Shown piece after piece: positions 34,872 through 46,806 of a DNA stretch of 64,000 nt. A program made the position numbers and the translations under genes. The stretch comes from Volvox africanus. Its lineage: Eukaryota; Chlorophyta; Chlorophyceae; Chlamydomonadales; Volvocaceae. The stretch covers positions 3,039,501 to 3,103,500 of the forward strand of contig BSDZ01000080.1 of NCBI GenBank assembly GCA_030268105.1, read 5' to 3'. Position 1 is the stretch's first letter; each line of letters begins with the position of its first letter. The notes under the pieces were generated by a model, which did not search any database, was not told the DNA's origin, and saw only the letters and a program-made list of their open reading frames with translations.

Positions 34872-34979
34872 TTGCCCCGGTTGCACGCAGCGCTCAATGA
34901 GGCCTACTGATACACAGTGCATATCACACCAGATTCTCCATCCGCAAGTATGATAAGCCCAAGCAGACGATATTCGCAA

Positions 34980-36868
34980 GCAGTATATATATCATCATCA
35001 AGCCTTCCCGGCATTTATGCAATGCGAATGGCCGAATATCAATATTCAGTTGTAGCTTAACTGCTGTGGTTGTCGATACAATCATATCTCACACCATTAC
35101 GCTCATTCCCGTGTAACCATAGTGCAAGTATCAATACTAATCAGTATGAGTCCAGCACTCTTCTGCATGACTATTCTGTGGGGCATAACTGATAACCGCT
35201 ACTGAAGTCGCACTTCTCACACTTATGCATTGATCATGCCAGCATTGATGTAATAATACAGCAAATATTATTAATTAACGAATTATGCTATTTAATGTTC
35301 ATAAACTATGTATGTCGGCTCGATCCGAACATTCGTTAGTTTGCGCATTGATGATACAGCAACACAAAGAATCCCAATTTCATGGATTCTGCAATGCATA
35401 AATAGTTAAATAATATATACAAATAGATTTATTAATAATAATGCATTAGTTACGTTCGCTTATTGATATGTTAGGTCGTATCAATAATCGAAAATTGAGA
35501 ACCGTAATACAACACAACACAAGGGGAGAGGAAGGGAAGGGAAGTGGATGCTGAGGTAGCTCAACATTATCTTGGCTTGTCTTTCTGGACGCTACTTGTG
35601 GTCACCGAGCCCAGGTCTGGTGAATACGACCCATCGTGGAACCTTCAGCCTTGTGTTTCCCCTCTGCTCAGTGGTCATCGGTGTTGTGTGCAGCAGCAAT
35701 GGCCGGATGGACCGTAACGGTTGTCACGATACTCGCATCCTCATGTGTCCTCCCAGCAGTTGTCAACACAGCATGTAGACGGCTGGCTGAGTGATGGCTG
35801 AAAGTGACATTGAGAACAGGTCAAGCAGACGTGGCAGTCACAGCAGCTGGACAGGCAGTCGTCGTGAACACGGCCGCTAGGCAGGTAGGTGCACACGTGA
35901 CGGTTGTGTGATGGCTCGACAGCCGTTGCAAGACAGTCACCAATAGCGCATTGGCCGTAGGCATTGCACACGTAGGCCTCTCCAGCAGTGGACGGCTTGG
36001 GAGTCTTGAGCAGCGATAAAGACGATTTGATTGGTGGGGTGTTCGGTCTGTAGAAAGACCGGTTCATGCGGCAGCCTTGAAAAAGAAATCACTGGCCGAC
36101 CCTTTCTCGTCCGTGTGGTGCAAGTCCGTGTGGTGCAATCTCGGTGCAATCTCGGACGTTGGACACAGCAACTGCTGCAGACAGCAGGGATGACATTCCT
36201 CAACGCTGGGAGGTAACGTCTTAACCGCTGAAGTCTGAGGGGCTTGGACGCGGAAGGCTGACGGTCTTGGTTTGATCCGGTTCTGTGATGGTGGTGCGGT
36301 ACCGCAAGCTGCCTAGAAGCATCGGGGAGGAAAGCCGGCCTCCACCAGTGGTTTCCACAGTAGCGGAGAAGAGGAATCCTGGGCTCGGGGCGAGCGATCT
36401 TGACTCGGCTTGGCCCGAAATGCCGATAACCTTAGCGAGGAGAACTCTGCATTGATAAATCCAACTGGTTACAATAAGTTGTATCTATTTTACAAGTAAC
36501 AAGAGTGACATGTGTGACGCATCTAATTTGCTGCTCTGTAAAGATAGAGCAGCTTCTTAACTCCTCACTTTACGCGCTTTCGCGTCGTAGCCGTACTCCG
36601 TACCACCTTGTTATCGCCATTCGGCTCGTCCAAACATCGACTCTAGTCATATGCTTATTATTATGCCATGACCTGCGTTTTCGGCCCCTCAAGAGCCAAT
36701 TTAGTCCATGACCAGCGACCACAACTTGAGCCACCTAGCCAACCTCAAACGCTTCAATGATTGCTTATAATAACGTAATTATAGTTAAGTGAATAAAGCT
36801 GCAGACCTGGAAATACCAATGCAAGATAGTCCGCGTTTTGAAGCCGACTTTTACTCTGTCCAACCATC
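34980..36868. other. AT-rich non-coding region
   Basis: 34980-35520 is markedly AT-rich, with many ATTAAT and TATA runs and no open frame. 35520-36470 is mixed sequence, with a Cys-rich minus-strand frame (35741-36067) that I cannot assign. TTACA at 36469-36473 is a possible, distant poly(A) motif for the Rieske gene. Confidence 0.45.
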
Positions 36869-39800
36869 TCACTTGCCCTTCTTACCCATGTACGCAAACC
36901 CTCCGATACGGCGCCACTGTGAGGCACCCGACACAAATCGCTCCTCCCGGAAAGCCCACCCATTGACGGCCGCCGCCCCCAGCCCCAGCGCCGCCGTCAC
37001 GGCTCCTCCAAAGGGCCCCCAGCCGCCCACGGCGGCGGCGCCGTTTGGGTTGACAACCATTAAGACCGCCAGCATCGCAGCCACTACGGCCGCCAGGCCC
37101 GCCGCCGCCGTCAATGCTGCACACATGGCCGTCACAAATTTCATCCCTTTTTGGCAGGTCACGCAGTGCCGCACATGCCTGTCCTGGCGTGACAGGAGGT
37201 CGTCAAGCGACAGGTCCAGGGCAGGCCAGCTGCCGTACGTAGCGCCTGACTGTGGCCCACGGCTCTCACCCCAGAGGCTATGCGGATATTCGGCCTGCTT
37301 GAACCACGTGTTCATGGCCGCCACACCCGCGTCCGCCATACTGTTCAAGACGTAGTCGCGATACGTGAGACCGTTACGATCCATCAGCACCTCCTGCCTG
37401 TAGACATGAAATGCAATGAAATGCAAAGCTCGCATTGAACACAGCAGAACCTCCCAAGGTGCAAGGCGAGCCGCCACTATATTTCCGCGCCTCAGCCGCT
37501 TCATAGGCCGCCCACTGTTGACGCACTCATGCAAGGGGCCATTAAGGAGCAGCCCTGGGAAACGAAGATGGGTTAGGATTCCCGCCTCCATGATCCAAAC
37601 CTAGCCTAGTGAATACCTCTGTCATACGCTATAGCCCTGCCTTGCCTGCTGTTGTCAGCCAAGCAAAGCGCCAGCTGATATCACGATCAAGTTCTGCTGG
37701 AGGTCTGCTCGGTCATCACTTCATATGCATGCATTTCCCTCCTCACCTGCACATCATCGTTAGGTCCTGGTCCGCCAGGAGCTGCCCCACATACACCCAG
37801 TGTGGCAACCAGTTGAAGATGCGGGCCACTCCGCTGGCAAGGCGGCCGCTGACGCCGCTCTTGCGGCCGCGGTGATTGGGGCCCCGCAGAGGCCCTGAGA
37901 GATCTGTAGCCGAATCCTGGCTGTTGCTAGCGAGGGTGGAGGCCGTTGCGGCGGATCTTTTCACGTTTGGCTCCACCCCGTCATCGGCTCTCCCCTCCGG
38001 TGCAAGCTTGCCAAATCCCGCCCTAAAGAAGACTCGCGCCACTCCCGGGCGGACCGGTACCACCAAGGTCCAGTACCGTGTCAGCGTGCTGTTGGCCTGG
38101 TTGTACCACACCCTGCCGGGACGATTAACCGTGCAGGACAACCAGCGCCGTAATCAGGAAGGCAGAAATCAACAATCAATTATGCGCAATTGATATCTAA
38201 TTTCCGTACACTGGGTTGTGATACGCACGCCATGTTGCCGTATTCGAGAAAGCCCTTGTGCTTTTGGCCATGACACTGGCCATGACACTTGTGCTTTTGT
38301 GCATTTGGCCATGAAACTGGGGATGTGGCACAAAAAAGGTCAGGCACAGATTTATTTCGCCGCTGTGCGAATTCCCTTGTGCAGGTGTGCTTCCAGTGGA
38401 GGTGGCCTACTGGTGGAAAGGGTGCTGTCCGCAGAACCTCCCCGACACAGGTGGCCTACGCGACAGTGAACGGCGGCTGAAACTCGCGTATCGCCTTCAA
38501 GCCCGTCAGCGACTTCTCATATGCACCATGCTGCCAGCGGAAACCTTTCATCAGGTTCACATCCTCCACGGGGTTGCCCGCCACCGGGACAGCGGTCGTG
38601 GAGCTGAAGTTTACCACTGGGGAAACAGGAATGATGTAGGTGAATGCGGAATAATTACGTAATCCAGATCGACGTGCGACCCCAGCACAGATAACAGGCG
38701 GAAACAAAGCCTCTGGAGACATAACGCTTAAGCAGTGCCTCAGCGCGTCCCACTGGTCACCCCAGGGAAGGCTAGCCGAGCTGGACTTTGATGGCTAAGT
38801 GACTGCGTAGGATGGGCCAGAATGATTGGAGGGCCATCCTGGCCTCAGGTCAATCAGGTCAATCCATTTTGGAAGGGCCGCATACTCACAGCCTTGGTGC
38901 AAGAAGCTGGCATGGGAAGGGTCCATGGCTTGCTCCAACCAGAACCTGCATGGGAACAGCTGCGACTGACGAACAAATGGGCAGACAACCATCGGCCGTG
39001 GCGAAAAACAGGATTGCGAAGCCAACCTCTCTCCCCCCCCATGGATGCATGGAGGTCACCACCTACCTGCATGTTACCTGCGCAGGCATGACCTGAGCAC
39101 CTGACAGTGCCACAGGAGGTGAAGTCCTTCACATCAGGTGAAATTTCCTAACCAGGCCATGTTCAGAACTAATCTGTACGATCTCCATTGTAAACATACA
39201 CACCCAGTAGAGGTGTGTGCACCTCTTTGCTACCCAGAAAGGTATGCCCTTCCATGCAACATGTCCCGACGCACGTGTAGTCGGATGGCAGCTCGTTCAT
39301 AAACCAGTCGATGGTCGTTGGCGCGTTATCATCATGCAGCCTGGGCTTGCGCGCCAGCTGCGCCGCCGCACGCCCCTCCGCGCTGTCATCCAGCCACACA
39401 AACAGCAGGCCATCGTGCTCCAGGGTGGGGAAGGTCTTGACGCAATTACGCGCGCTGGCATAGGCGGTGGCAGCGGCCCGTGGGTCCGCCATCAGCTGTG
39501 TGATGGGAAGGCGTACCGGAGCATGGCAAGCGTGAGGAAGTGGTTAGCAGATGTGGAAAGGACAGGTATGTTAAAACTTACGAACCCAACGTCCAACGAT
39601 GTACGTAAAACATGGGTGTGGAGCTCATCTGACCAATATGCACGGCACGAACGCACGCACGGACACACACATAAACAAATACATACACGAGCTTCCTGTT
39701 GGCCTCATCCCAAACTTAGAACTTGTCCGATAACTTGCCACATACCTGGGGCACGCGTGTGCATTGTCCTCCCTCATTGAACTCCCAGCCGTGGTACGCA

Positions 39801-40670
39801 CACGTCAGCCGGTTGCCCGCGGCATCTAGGCGGCCCTCTGATAAGGGCGCCAGGCGATGCGGGCACACGTCCGACTGCATCACCCAACGACCGAGCTCTG
39901 CGTGGCGCCAAACCACGAGCGACTGGCCCAGCAGCATCACCGGATTGGGGCGAGAGGGGTCCAGGCTCGCAAGGGGAGCTACGGGAGCCCAGTTACGTTC
40001 CCATACGTAGGACGACGGCTGCTGTAATGGCTCAGGCGCCGGTGCAGGCGGGGTGCTGGTTTGCCCAGCGGGCTTGGTTTTCATATCCTGCGTTTCATTT
40101 GCTGTTACTTTGGACGCCACGGGTGCTGTTGCTGGGTGCTCGGGTAAAGAAAAGGAACCGGGAATGCGGTGTGACAGCGCAGGCGGGGTAAGGGATGGGG
40201 TGAGAAACGAAGAAGTATAAAGCGGTTTGATGGCTGGACGACGACGACGAGGTGCACAGATGAAGCACACCCGCAGCGCGGACAGCAGTGACCCACGCGT
40301 GATGCGAGAACTACAGAATCTGGTTGGCGCAAAGCAAGCATTTCTACTCGTTCAACAGGTGAGCCCCTAGGGCGAAACAACAGCTGTAGTTGGCTTAGAT
40401 GCGCCTCTCCTGCCCGGCAAAACCTCTTACGACCTGGAGCGCTCTTCGGACAGTATGAACTTCTGCCACGTTTGTGGCGCGTCTCTAGAGATTTGGGGTT
40501 TTAGACTCACGGGCTGTGACACCGGTCGCTAGACTGGTCGGCTGAGCCGCACGTACGGGTTGAATACGGGACAGGCGGTTCCAGAAAGGCACCGGGTTCT
40601 TGCGGAGCCTGAGAGAAGGGCCTTGAAAAGCACCGTAGTGCGCCGCAACCTTGCTGCTGAGGACGGCCAT
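36869..40670 (-). CDS. Rieske oxygenase, PAO/PTC52/TIC55/CAO family
   Basis: Plastid Rieske-type monooxygenase family. Members open the pheophorbide a ring (PAO), oxidise chlorophyll intermediates, or sit at the envelope (TIC55, PTC52). Exons: 40670-40511, 40131-39746, 39495-39275, 38945-38890, 38616-38460, 38112-37747 and 37397-36869 (624 aa, phases consistent). The N-terminus 'MAVLSSKVAAHYGAFQGPSL' is a chloroplast transit peptide type. Rieske cluster: 'CPHRLAPLSEGRLD' then 'CAYHGWEF' (CxH, CxxH). The mononuclear iron site sits on a 56-nt exon: 'EQAMDPSHASFLHQG' (D-x2-H-x4-H). The C-terminus has the family CxxC 'HCVTCQKG' and two hydrophobic helices. The exact member cannot be decided; the 'LAPLSEGRLD' context suits PAO/PTC52. 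It is longer than land-plant members. Confidence 0.9.
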
Positions 40671-40900
40671 TTTCTGCTGGTGCTATTTGCTGCGTTACGC
40701 AATAACGCCTGCTGCGTGAAGAAGACTCCGACAAGCAGGAAAGGGCAAGCGAACTCGTCTTAACTGAACAACTAAGCATCCAGGTACTCCACAACTTGAT
40801 GTTTGAGATGTTTGCCAAGGGACACATGACGGATGCCCGAGAAATCGCAGGAAGATAGAAAAAGATGTGATGTACGGCGATGCTGCAACCCCTGCGAAGA

Positions 40901-40969
40901 CATACGTGACCCAGGGGTCATACATATGGTGTATATATACATACGTGACCCAGGGGTCATACATATGGT
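40901..40969. repeat. Two 30-bp direct repeats, 39-bp period
   Basis: The 30-mer starting 'CATACGTGACCCAGGGGTCA' occurs at 40901-40930 and again, identically, at 40940-40969, separated by a TATA-rich linker. Each unit contains the small palindrome TGACCC-AG-GGGTCA. AT dinucleotide runs follow to 41020. Confidence 0.9.
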
Positions 40970-41346
40970 ATATACACACATATATATACACATAATATAT
41001 TGTTCCCATAATATATATGGGAACATAAGATGGAGACCGCAGGACGCGAGGAGATATGGTACCTGGGTTTAATATTTATCGCTCGCTCATTAGCTTGCTC
41101 GATCGTTAGGGCCTTCGGCCCGCCCTCACTCCTCACTCGCCCGTCCAGCAGCAGAGAGCCGTACCCTGCTGACTCACTCTTTGCAAGGATATATATGATA
41201 TTTCTCATCAACTCACCGACCAGCAAGATATATAACTACTCCGTGTTCGCACGCTGAGGTTGAGGGGACGTATGTAATCCATGCCGAAGGATTTAAGGGT
41301 CTTGCGGTATATCCTGCAGCATCTAAGCCAGTCCCCGACACACTGG

Positions 41347-41980
41347 CCGCGGACACGCAGCTATACTGCAGCAGTATAGCAGCTGCAGCAGTATAGCAGT
41401 TACTCCTCAGGCAGCATACTCGACTCATGGGTTTGCCCTTCTCCAGCCGTTATCCTGTTCCCACTGTTGACGTGTCTGCACTTTCCATTCATTCACTCGT
41501 CCTTTACTTAGCGTGACAAGCCATCGTACTGTCCGCGGCCGTAGGAGTTCATCCAGAAGACAGCAAAAACACGAGCAGATAACAAATGAGATTTGAGACT
41601 ATTATATAACGGTTAAACTCATGTACTCAAGGTTAAATGACCTTTGGGATACGAATCTCGGGGGCGCCGAGCTGATTGTGTCATTCATGTACATATACAT
41701 ATGCTGAAGGAAACAAAACATGGGTTTAACCGTTATATAATAGTCTCAAATCTCATTTGTTATCTGCTCGTGTTTTTGCTATCTTCTCGATGAACTCCTA
41801 CGGCCGCGGACAGTACGATGGCTTGTCACGCTAAGTAAAGGACGAGTGAATGAATGGAAAGTGCAGACACGTCAACAGTGGGAACAGGATAACGGCTGGA
41901 GAAGGGCAAACCCATGAGTCGAGTATGCTGTCTGAGGAGTAACTGCTATACTGCTGCAGTATAGCTGCGTGCCCGTGGTA
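41347..41980. mobile_element. Foldback element with long inverted repeats
   Basis: The left arm 41347-41623 and right arm 41719-41980 are near-perfect reverse complements around a 95-bp spacer. Examples: 'GAGACTATTATATAACGG' in the left arm is mirrored in the right, as are the segments starting 'CGTCCTTTACTTAGCGTGAC'. The left arm has a 17-bp internal duplication (AGCTGCAGCAGTATAGC) missing on the right. There is no coding capacity, which fits a foldback transposon or large MITE. No clear target-site duplication is seen. Confidence 0.88.
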
Positions 41981-43415
41981 CACATGTACAGCAGCACACC
42001 ACATATGGTATGCGTGGTTGTACACGTCCTGGCGCCAACAAATGAATACTTGTTACAATCGTTACCATGGGCCGTACGAACTCCCGCAGGTCCTAATTGG
42101 GACTGAAATTGGCCGTACTGTGGCTTAGGGATTTGGGATAGGGATAGTCCCAACCTGTCGATCCCTGCTCTGCGCTAAACGTATGGTGTCATGCAAGCCC
42201 GCTCCTTGAGTTGTCAAGTAGCCTAACAAGCGCAGCAGTGTGATAAAATGGATTTAGTGGAATCAATTCGTGGGGTGCCCCAGCCACGCATTGTTGATAC
42301 CTTGGAAACCCTTTGGATCAGGGCTTTGGATACTTGCACATTACACCTATGGCCAAATCCGTTACCGTTATGATTAATCTCAACATAAAAATGTACATCA
42401 TCAAGTTTCTACACATATCATGTAGCATTCATGGGAAATTAGCGCTGCAAGAAGGGATAAACATGCCGGACGGACGGTTAGCCTCAGGTTAGCCTTGACG
42501 AGCCAATCGCAGTCAGAAGCCTTAGTATCATGCCTGAGGGCTGTCGAGGAAGACACGCAGAATTGTGCGGATGGAGCTGCCCGGACTGCCGCACTCAACC
42601 CTTTCGGGATTTACCGTAGCTTTCATTTCAATTAAACATTAAATCGTGCACATGTTCGTTGCCTGTTGGCCCTAGCGGTCAGCTTACTAATTAAGGTAGA
42701 ATCTTAACCGTAACAACGGCACTTGGATGTAAGGTACAAAGGTTTGCCCACTAAAGTCACGATGAAAACTTGAAGCTAGTTCACTATAGCCGAGGAGCAA
42801 AAGGGTATCGTCGGCCGCGACCTCGTGTTGAGTTCACTGTTCGCGTCATCATATTAGATGTCAATAATATTCTCAGATTAAAAATACAGATTTATATACT
42901 TTCATAATAAAAAAACACTGATGACCTTTACAACCAGTGCTCGCTGAGTGCCGGCGCCATACGTCACAATTAGCATTATCTCGAAGATATCTATGTTACA
43001 TACATAAAGTACTTGCGTCTGGTATAGACTTGAAAGGCCGCCTCAACGCAACTTTGGGGCATGGAGAATGACACGCTGGAAAGGACAACCAACTCGCTGC
43101 GTACATTATTACTAGAAAAGGTGTGACTTTGAGCCTCCAAATTTAGGATGGTGGTATTTGATTTTAATGGGATGCCCCTATGCTAGCAGAGCGGAACCCG
43201 CTAGTCAGTGTGGCCGTATGTCAGTATGTCAGTGTGCTCAAGCTCCATTATTATGTTTTTTCATGAACATGTGGGACCAAGATCATGCATGGGGACAACA
43301 CGCAGTGTTACAGGCTTGGTTGTCGTAACAGATATGGGGAATTTGTGCCCCTGGATAACGATGGCACACGAACCCTGAATTTCAAACGCATGACCTTTGG
43401 ACCCACAGGTTCCTG
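41981..43415. other. Gene-poor region upstream of the TTC14-like gene
   Basis: AT-rich stretches, especially 42840-42920, and no supported exon. A short frame at 43285-43411 (+) is open and ends near the acceptor of the first confirmed exon, but it is in a different frame. Missing 5' exons of the TTC14-like gene are expected here or further upstream. Confidence 0.4.
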
Positions 43416-46400
43416 ACATACTGCTCCAAGCGGAATGTGGCGGCGGTCTAGAACTGCCGACGCCGCTACCGTGGGGCTTCGCCAACATCCCCAGCCTTCA
43501 TGAACTCGCGGACATCGCCAAGCAGGAGTTGGTGGAGGAATTGAGAGCGCAGGAAAACGTTGCGTCTCGCCGTTGGCGAAATTACGAGCAGCCCAGCAGC
43601 AGCAACCCTCAAGACATAAGCGGCGGGGAGGAGAGATGCTTGTGCGAGCAGCAGCAGCAGCAGCAGCAGCAACAAGAACAAGCGCAGCAGTTTCCACAGT
43701 CAGCAACGCGGCAGCATGATGTGGATGATTATTACCATCCGCAGGAGGGAAAGGGCGTCTTTTCGGAGACTGCCGCTGAGGCCGATCGCGAGGGCCACGA
43801 GGGGCGTCCGGCTGTGGTGCACCGGAACTCACCTGCTGATGGCCGGCCTCTTGACGTTCCCGAAGAAGCATGTGGGAGAATAGAGGCAGGTGGCCGTCAC
43901 CTAGGTCCAGATATTCAGCCGAGCGTCCCGCGAGCAAATCAATGCTTCTCTGCGGCTAGTAACGATGAAGATGCAAAGGAGGACGGCAGGGCCGCGACGG
44001 GTGATTGGGCCGCCGAAGCCTCAGCCAGGGAAGCTGCCGGTACGCCAGGGAAGCTGCAGGTTGCTGCATGCATGCTGGAGCCCTGCAATGACGAGGGTGA
44101 TCCAGTCGGTGCTGCGGACGAGGGGGCTGGCGCTGGTGGCACCGACAGATGCCAAGATGTACCCCACAGAATCGAGGACCCGTCGCTGCTGCATGAATCT
44201 GACCCGATTTCGCCGTGCAAGCCGTATGCCTGTCGTGCTTTCCTGGATGCCCTGTTTCAGAGCCGCACCTTTTGCAGTCCTCATTGCGAAGGGGCTATGG
44301 CGGAGGCGATGAGCATGACGGATATGTACGACGGCCTGGCGGGCTCAACGCTGTGGCCACCGCCGCGCCGAGAGGACCTGGAAGTGCTCCGATGCCTGCT
44401 GAAGGACCACATCAACTCGCGTTGGGCGCTGGAGGCCGTGAAGCAAGGAGTCGCGGCGGCGAAGCAAGGTGGGATTGTTCACTGGTTTACGGCAAGAATA
44501 GAGCCGTAAGTACGTCGCGTCCATTAGGCATTATGACAGGCAAGAGAGGGGACTTGTGCCGGATAACCCACAATTATAGCTTTGTCGGCCACCAATCCCA
44601 GCTATCCCACCAATCCCAGCTTCCGGCGTCGGACAGGTGGATCCTCTTTCTTCACCGCATTCTGAAACCCTTCCTGCTCGTGTTTTGCAACTCCTGGATC
44701 GTAGGGAATTATGCCGATGCGCACAAGGCGTACACCCGCGCACTGGAGCTGGACCCCGGAAACGCTGAGGCATATGTAGCGCGCGGTGCAGCTCATGCTA
44801 ACCAGCGCGCCTTCCCGGATGCAGAGCGGGACCTCCGCCGCGCACTGGAGCTGGATCCAGGCCACCGCAACGCCGCCACGTACTTGGATGCGGTACTGCG
44901 GCACGTGGCAGAGCAGCGGCAGCAGCTGGAGGCATTGGAGGAGGAGCGCCAAGAAGTGCTGCGGCGGCAGCAGGACCAGGAGCAGGATAGGCGACGGCAG
45001 ACCGTGGCAGCGGCGGGTGGTGTGAACGGAAACGGGGCAGATGGGCGCTGGACGGCTGCAAGGCCAATGGCAGCGGCAGATGGCCGTCCCGTGGGCCAAG
45101 GCGCACGTTATGGGGAGCAGGAGCCACCTTCAGCACCGGGGAGGCTGCAGCGCGATCCTGTCAGTTACCTGGCGCTTCAGAGTGCAGGCAGGCCAGGGAA
45201 GGGGGCTGAGGGGCGACGGCGGGGAGGTACCGACGACAGCGACGATAGCAGTGGGAGCAGTGCAAGCAGCAGCGGCGATGGTGACAACAGTGATGGGACG
45301 CCAGGTCGAGGTAAATGTGTGCCAGGGTTCGGTGATTTGGGTTCACTCCGCGGTGCTCTTGGCAGTCCTGCCTGTTGGAAATCACGGCTACACGGGAACG
45401 GAGCTCATGGATCCCTGCTTGTCAGGATGGAGACCAGAAAATGTTGGCTAAGTAATAATACTTAATGGCTGAGAGAAAGGCATCCTAACTGGCAGTCAGT
45501 TAGAAACATTCAATAAATATTTTAGCACCTTCCTTTATGGCGCGGGTTTTAATTTTTCGAGGAGTACTAGTAAAGCCAACCCCTTCTTTTATCACAAATT
45601 ACGCACTACCTGCTAGTCTTCTCTCTTATCATCAGGGTGATATTTCCGGTTTCATAAGCTGCGTTAAACCCATTCCTTTATCTGGAGCAAGCAGAAGATC
45701 AACTTATGGGTGCTCCAAACTATGCAGAAGAAAAGCAATTTCGGGAACTAAGTACTATGTTATCACCTTCCCTTAGGAATTAACCCGCCAAACCTTATAA
45801 ATATAAAGTCTATAGCTGTTAATTGCTGTTACCTTTCTCTCTATCAGCAGTTTTAATCGTAACCGGAGTTAGGGGAGAAGGATTAGAACCTAAGTCGGCA
45901 CTTTCGCTTCGTGATTTAGTTTTTCCAACTCCAGCACCTACCAGAAGCGGCTGTTTAGGTTGAAGGTCATGTTGATTAGTCGATTCAGCTGAAACAGCAA
46001 CTTTGGGCCCTTTTTTAACGTGCTTTTTCCTATTCTTATTGCTATTTGCTGTTACCTCCACTATTGCCCCTAAATTTTCCTTTCAGCTTGCTGGTATACC
46101 CGCTTGATTTTCACTTATTGTACCATAACACCCAATGGTAGCACCACCGGAATTAATACCTCCAGCTTGCTGAGCCTTATGTCCCGATGCAAGTGACTGC
46201 CTATCTATATCCGATATAGGGGCTCCGATTTTCGCGACCATTGCTCTTGTACTTTGGTCATGTTCAGCAAGTCCAGTTCTATCTTTCCCGCTTGCATACA
46301 TATTTAATATTTCCCCTTTATCCGGTTTTTTTGCCCATACCTTTTGAAGGATGCCATTCTCTCACCCATTGAGTATTATTGATCATGCTTTTACAAGCGT

Positions 46401-46713
46401 AATCAAAACCCTAGCTATGGCGTGCAGGCAGTTCCATGTTTCACCACGCTGACAGCTGGTATACAGGCATTGGGTGTTCGCGGCAATATCTTTTAGAATA
46501 TGGCTGCGACACAGCATAGATGTCTCAATGTGCATCACTTGCATACCCTGTGCAGGGGAAGCGCTAGGGAAGGGCGGACCTCTCAAGCCTGCCAGTGACG
46601 ACATCAGGCGCGCTCTCGAGGTAGTGTTCAAGGCGCGCAAGCACAAGAAGAAATCTAAGCACAAGAAGCACAAGAAGAAGCACAGGAAGTCCAAGAGGCG
46701 CAGACACGACTGA
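43416..46713 (+). CDS. TTC14-like TPR protein, 5' end unresolved
   Basis: TTC14-type proteins combine an RNA-binding S1 region, TPRs and a basic tail, and are thought to act in RNA metabolism. Three exons are read: 43416-44468, 44705-45310 and 46556-46713, joining in phase. Exon 1 begins at an acceptor, not an ATG, so 5' exons are missing and no S1 domain is visible. Exon 1 is long, acidic and Gln-rich (a Q9 run) and ends 'LEVLRCLLKDHINSRWALEA'. Exon 2 carries two TPRs, 'NYADAHKAYTRALELDPGNA' and 'FPDAERDLRRALELDPGHRN', then a Glu/Arg/Gln coiled coil and a Ser/Asp-rich stretch. Exon 3 ends with a Lys/His-rich tail 'KHKKKSKHKKHKKKHRKS'. The 1.2-kb second intron contains bacterial-looking sequence. 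Confidence 0.75.
45480..46082 (-). other. AT-rich remainder of the bacterial-looking insertion
   Basis: This continues the unusual composition of the adjacent phosphatase fragment. A Lys/Ser-rich minus-strand frame (46061-45819) lies directly downstream of it, without an ATG, and may be the frameshifted continuation or a second bacterial ORF remnant. Nothing in it is recognised. The boundaries of the insertion are not defined. Confidence 0.35.
46083..46390 (-). pseudogene. Bacterial-type phosphatase fragment (SopB/IpgD-like), decayed
   Basis: Minus strand inside the TTC14-like intron. The frame reads 'SGKDRTG', the hallmark loop of SopB/IpgD-type inositol phosphatases and related bacterial effectors. 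It is followed downstream by 'GGINSGGATIGCYG' and 'ENQAGIP', which resemble the C-terminal end of the same family. The residue expected to be the catalytic cysteine of the CX5R loop is tyrosine. A frameshift lies just upstream (near 46345) and another near the 3' end, so it is not functional. Base composition is AT-richer than neighbouring exons. Family and donor (Rickettsiales-type endosymbiont) are inferred from the motif and my memory of rickettsial proteins; no search was run. Confidence 0.5.
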
Positions 46714-46801
46714 AAGCATGTGCGCAAGGCAGCGTTACTGGTTTTAGCTCAGACTCCCTCATTGCGTAAAATGTGTGAAGATATTGCGTCCGCGCAAGGG
46801 A

Positions 46802-46806
46802 TGTAA
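46802..46806 (+). promoter_or_regulatory. TGTAA poly(A) signal (TTC14-like gene)
   Basis: TGTAA lies 89 nt after the stop at 46713. Confidence 0.55.

Larger units (their letters stand above)
32429..34979 (-). mobile_element. Decayed Ty3/gypsy retrotransposon fragment
   Basis: Minus-strand pol remnants in Ty3/gypsy order: RNase H, then a methyltransferase-like module, then the integrase zinc finger and start of the integrase core. The frame breaks several times. No gag, protease or reverse transcriptase is recognisable upstream (34980 onwards is AT-rich and non-coding), and no LTR pair is visible. It is therefore a truncated, inactive copy. Confidence 0.85.

Noticed and set aside
35741..36067. 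Cys-rich minus-strand ORF
   Set aside because: Cys spacing is irregular and matches no domain I know; no signal peptide; left unassigned.
36640..36665. AGTCATATGCTT, as at the 5' end of 18S rRNA
   Set aside because: Only 12 bases match and the flanks do not follow 18S; likely chance.
45537..45776. + strand ORF in the bacterial-looking block
   Set aside because: Possible antisense of a bacterial repeat, but nothing recognisable enough to name.
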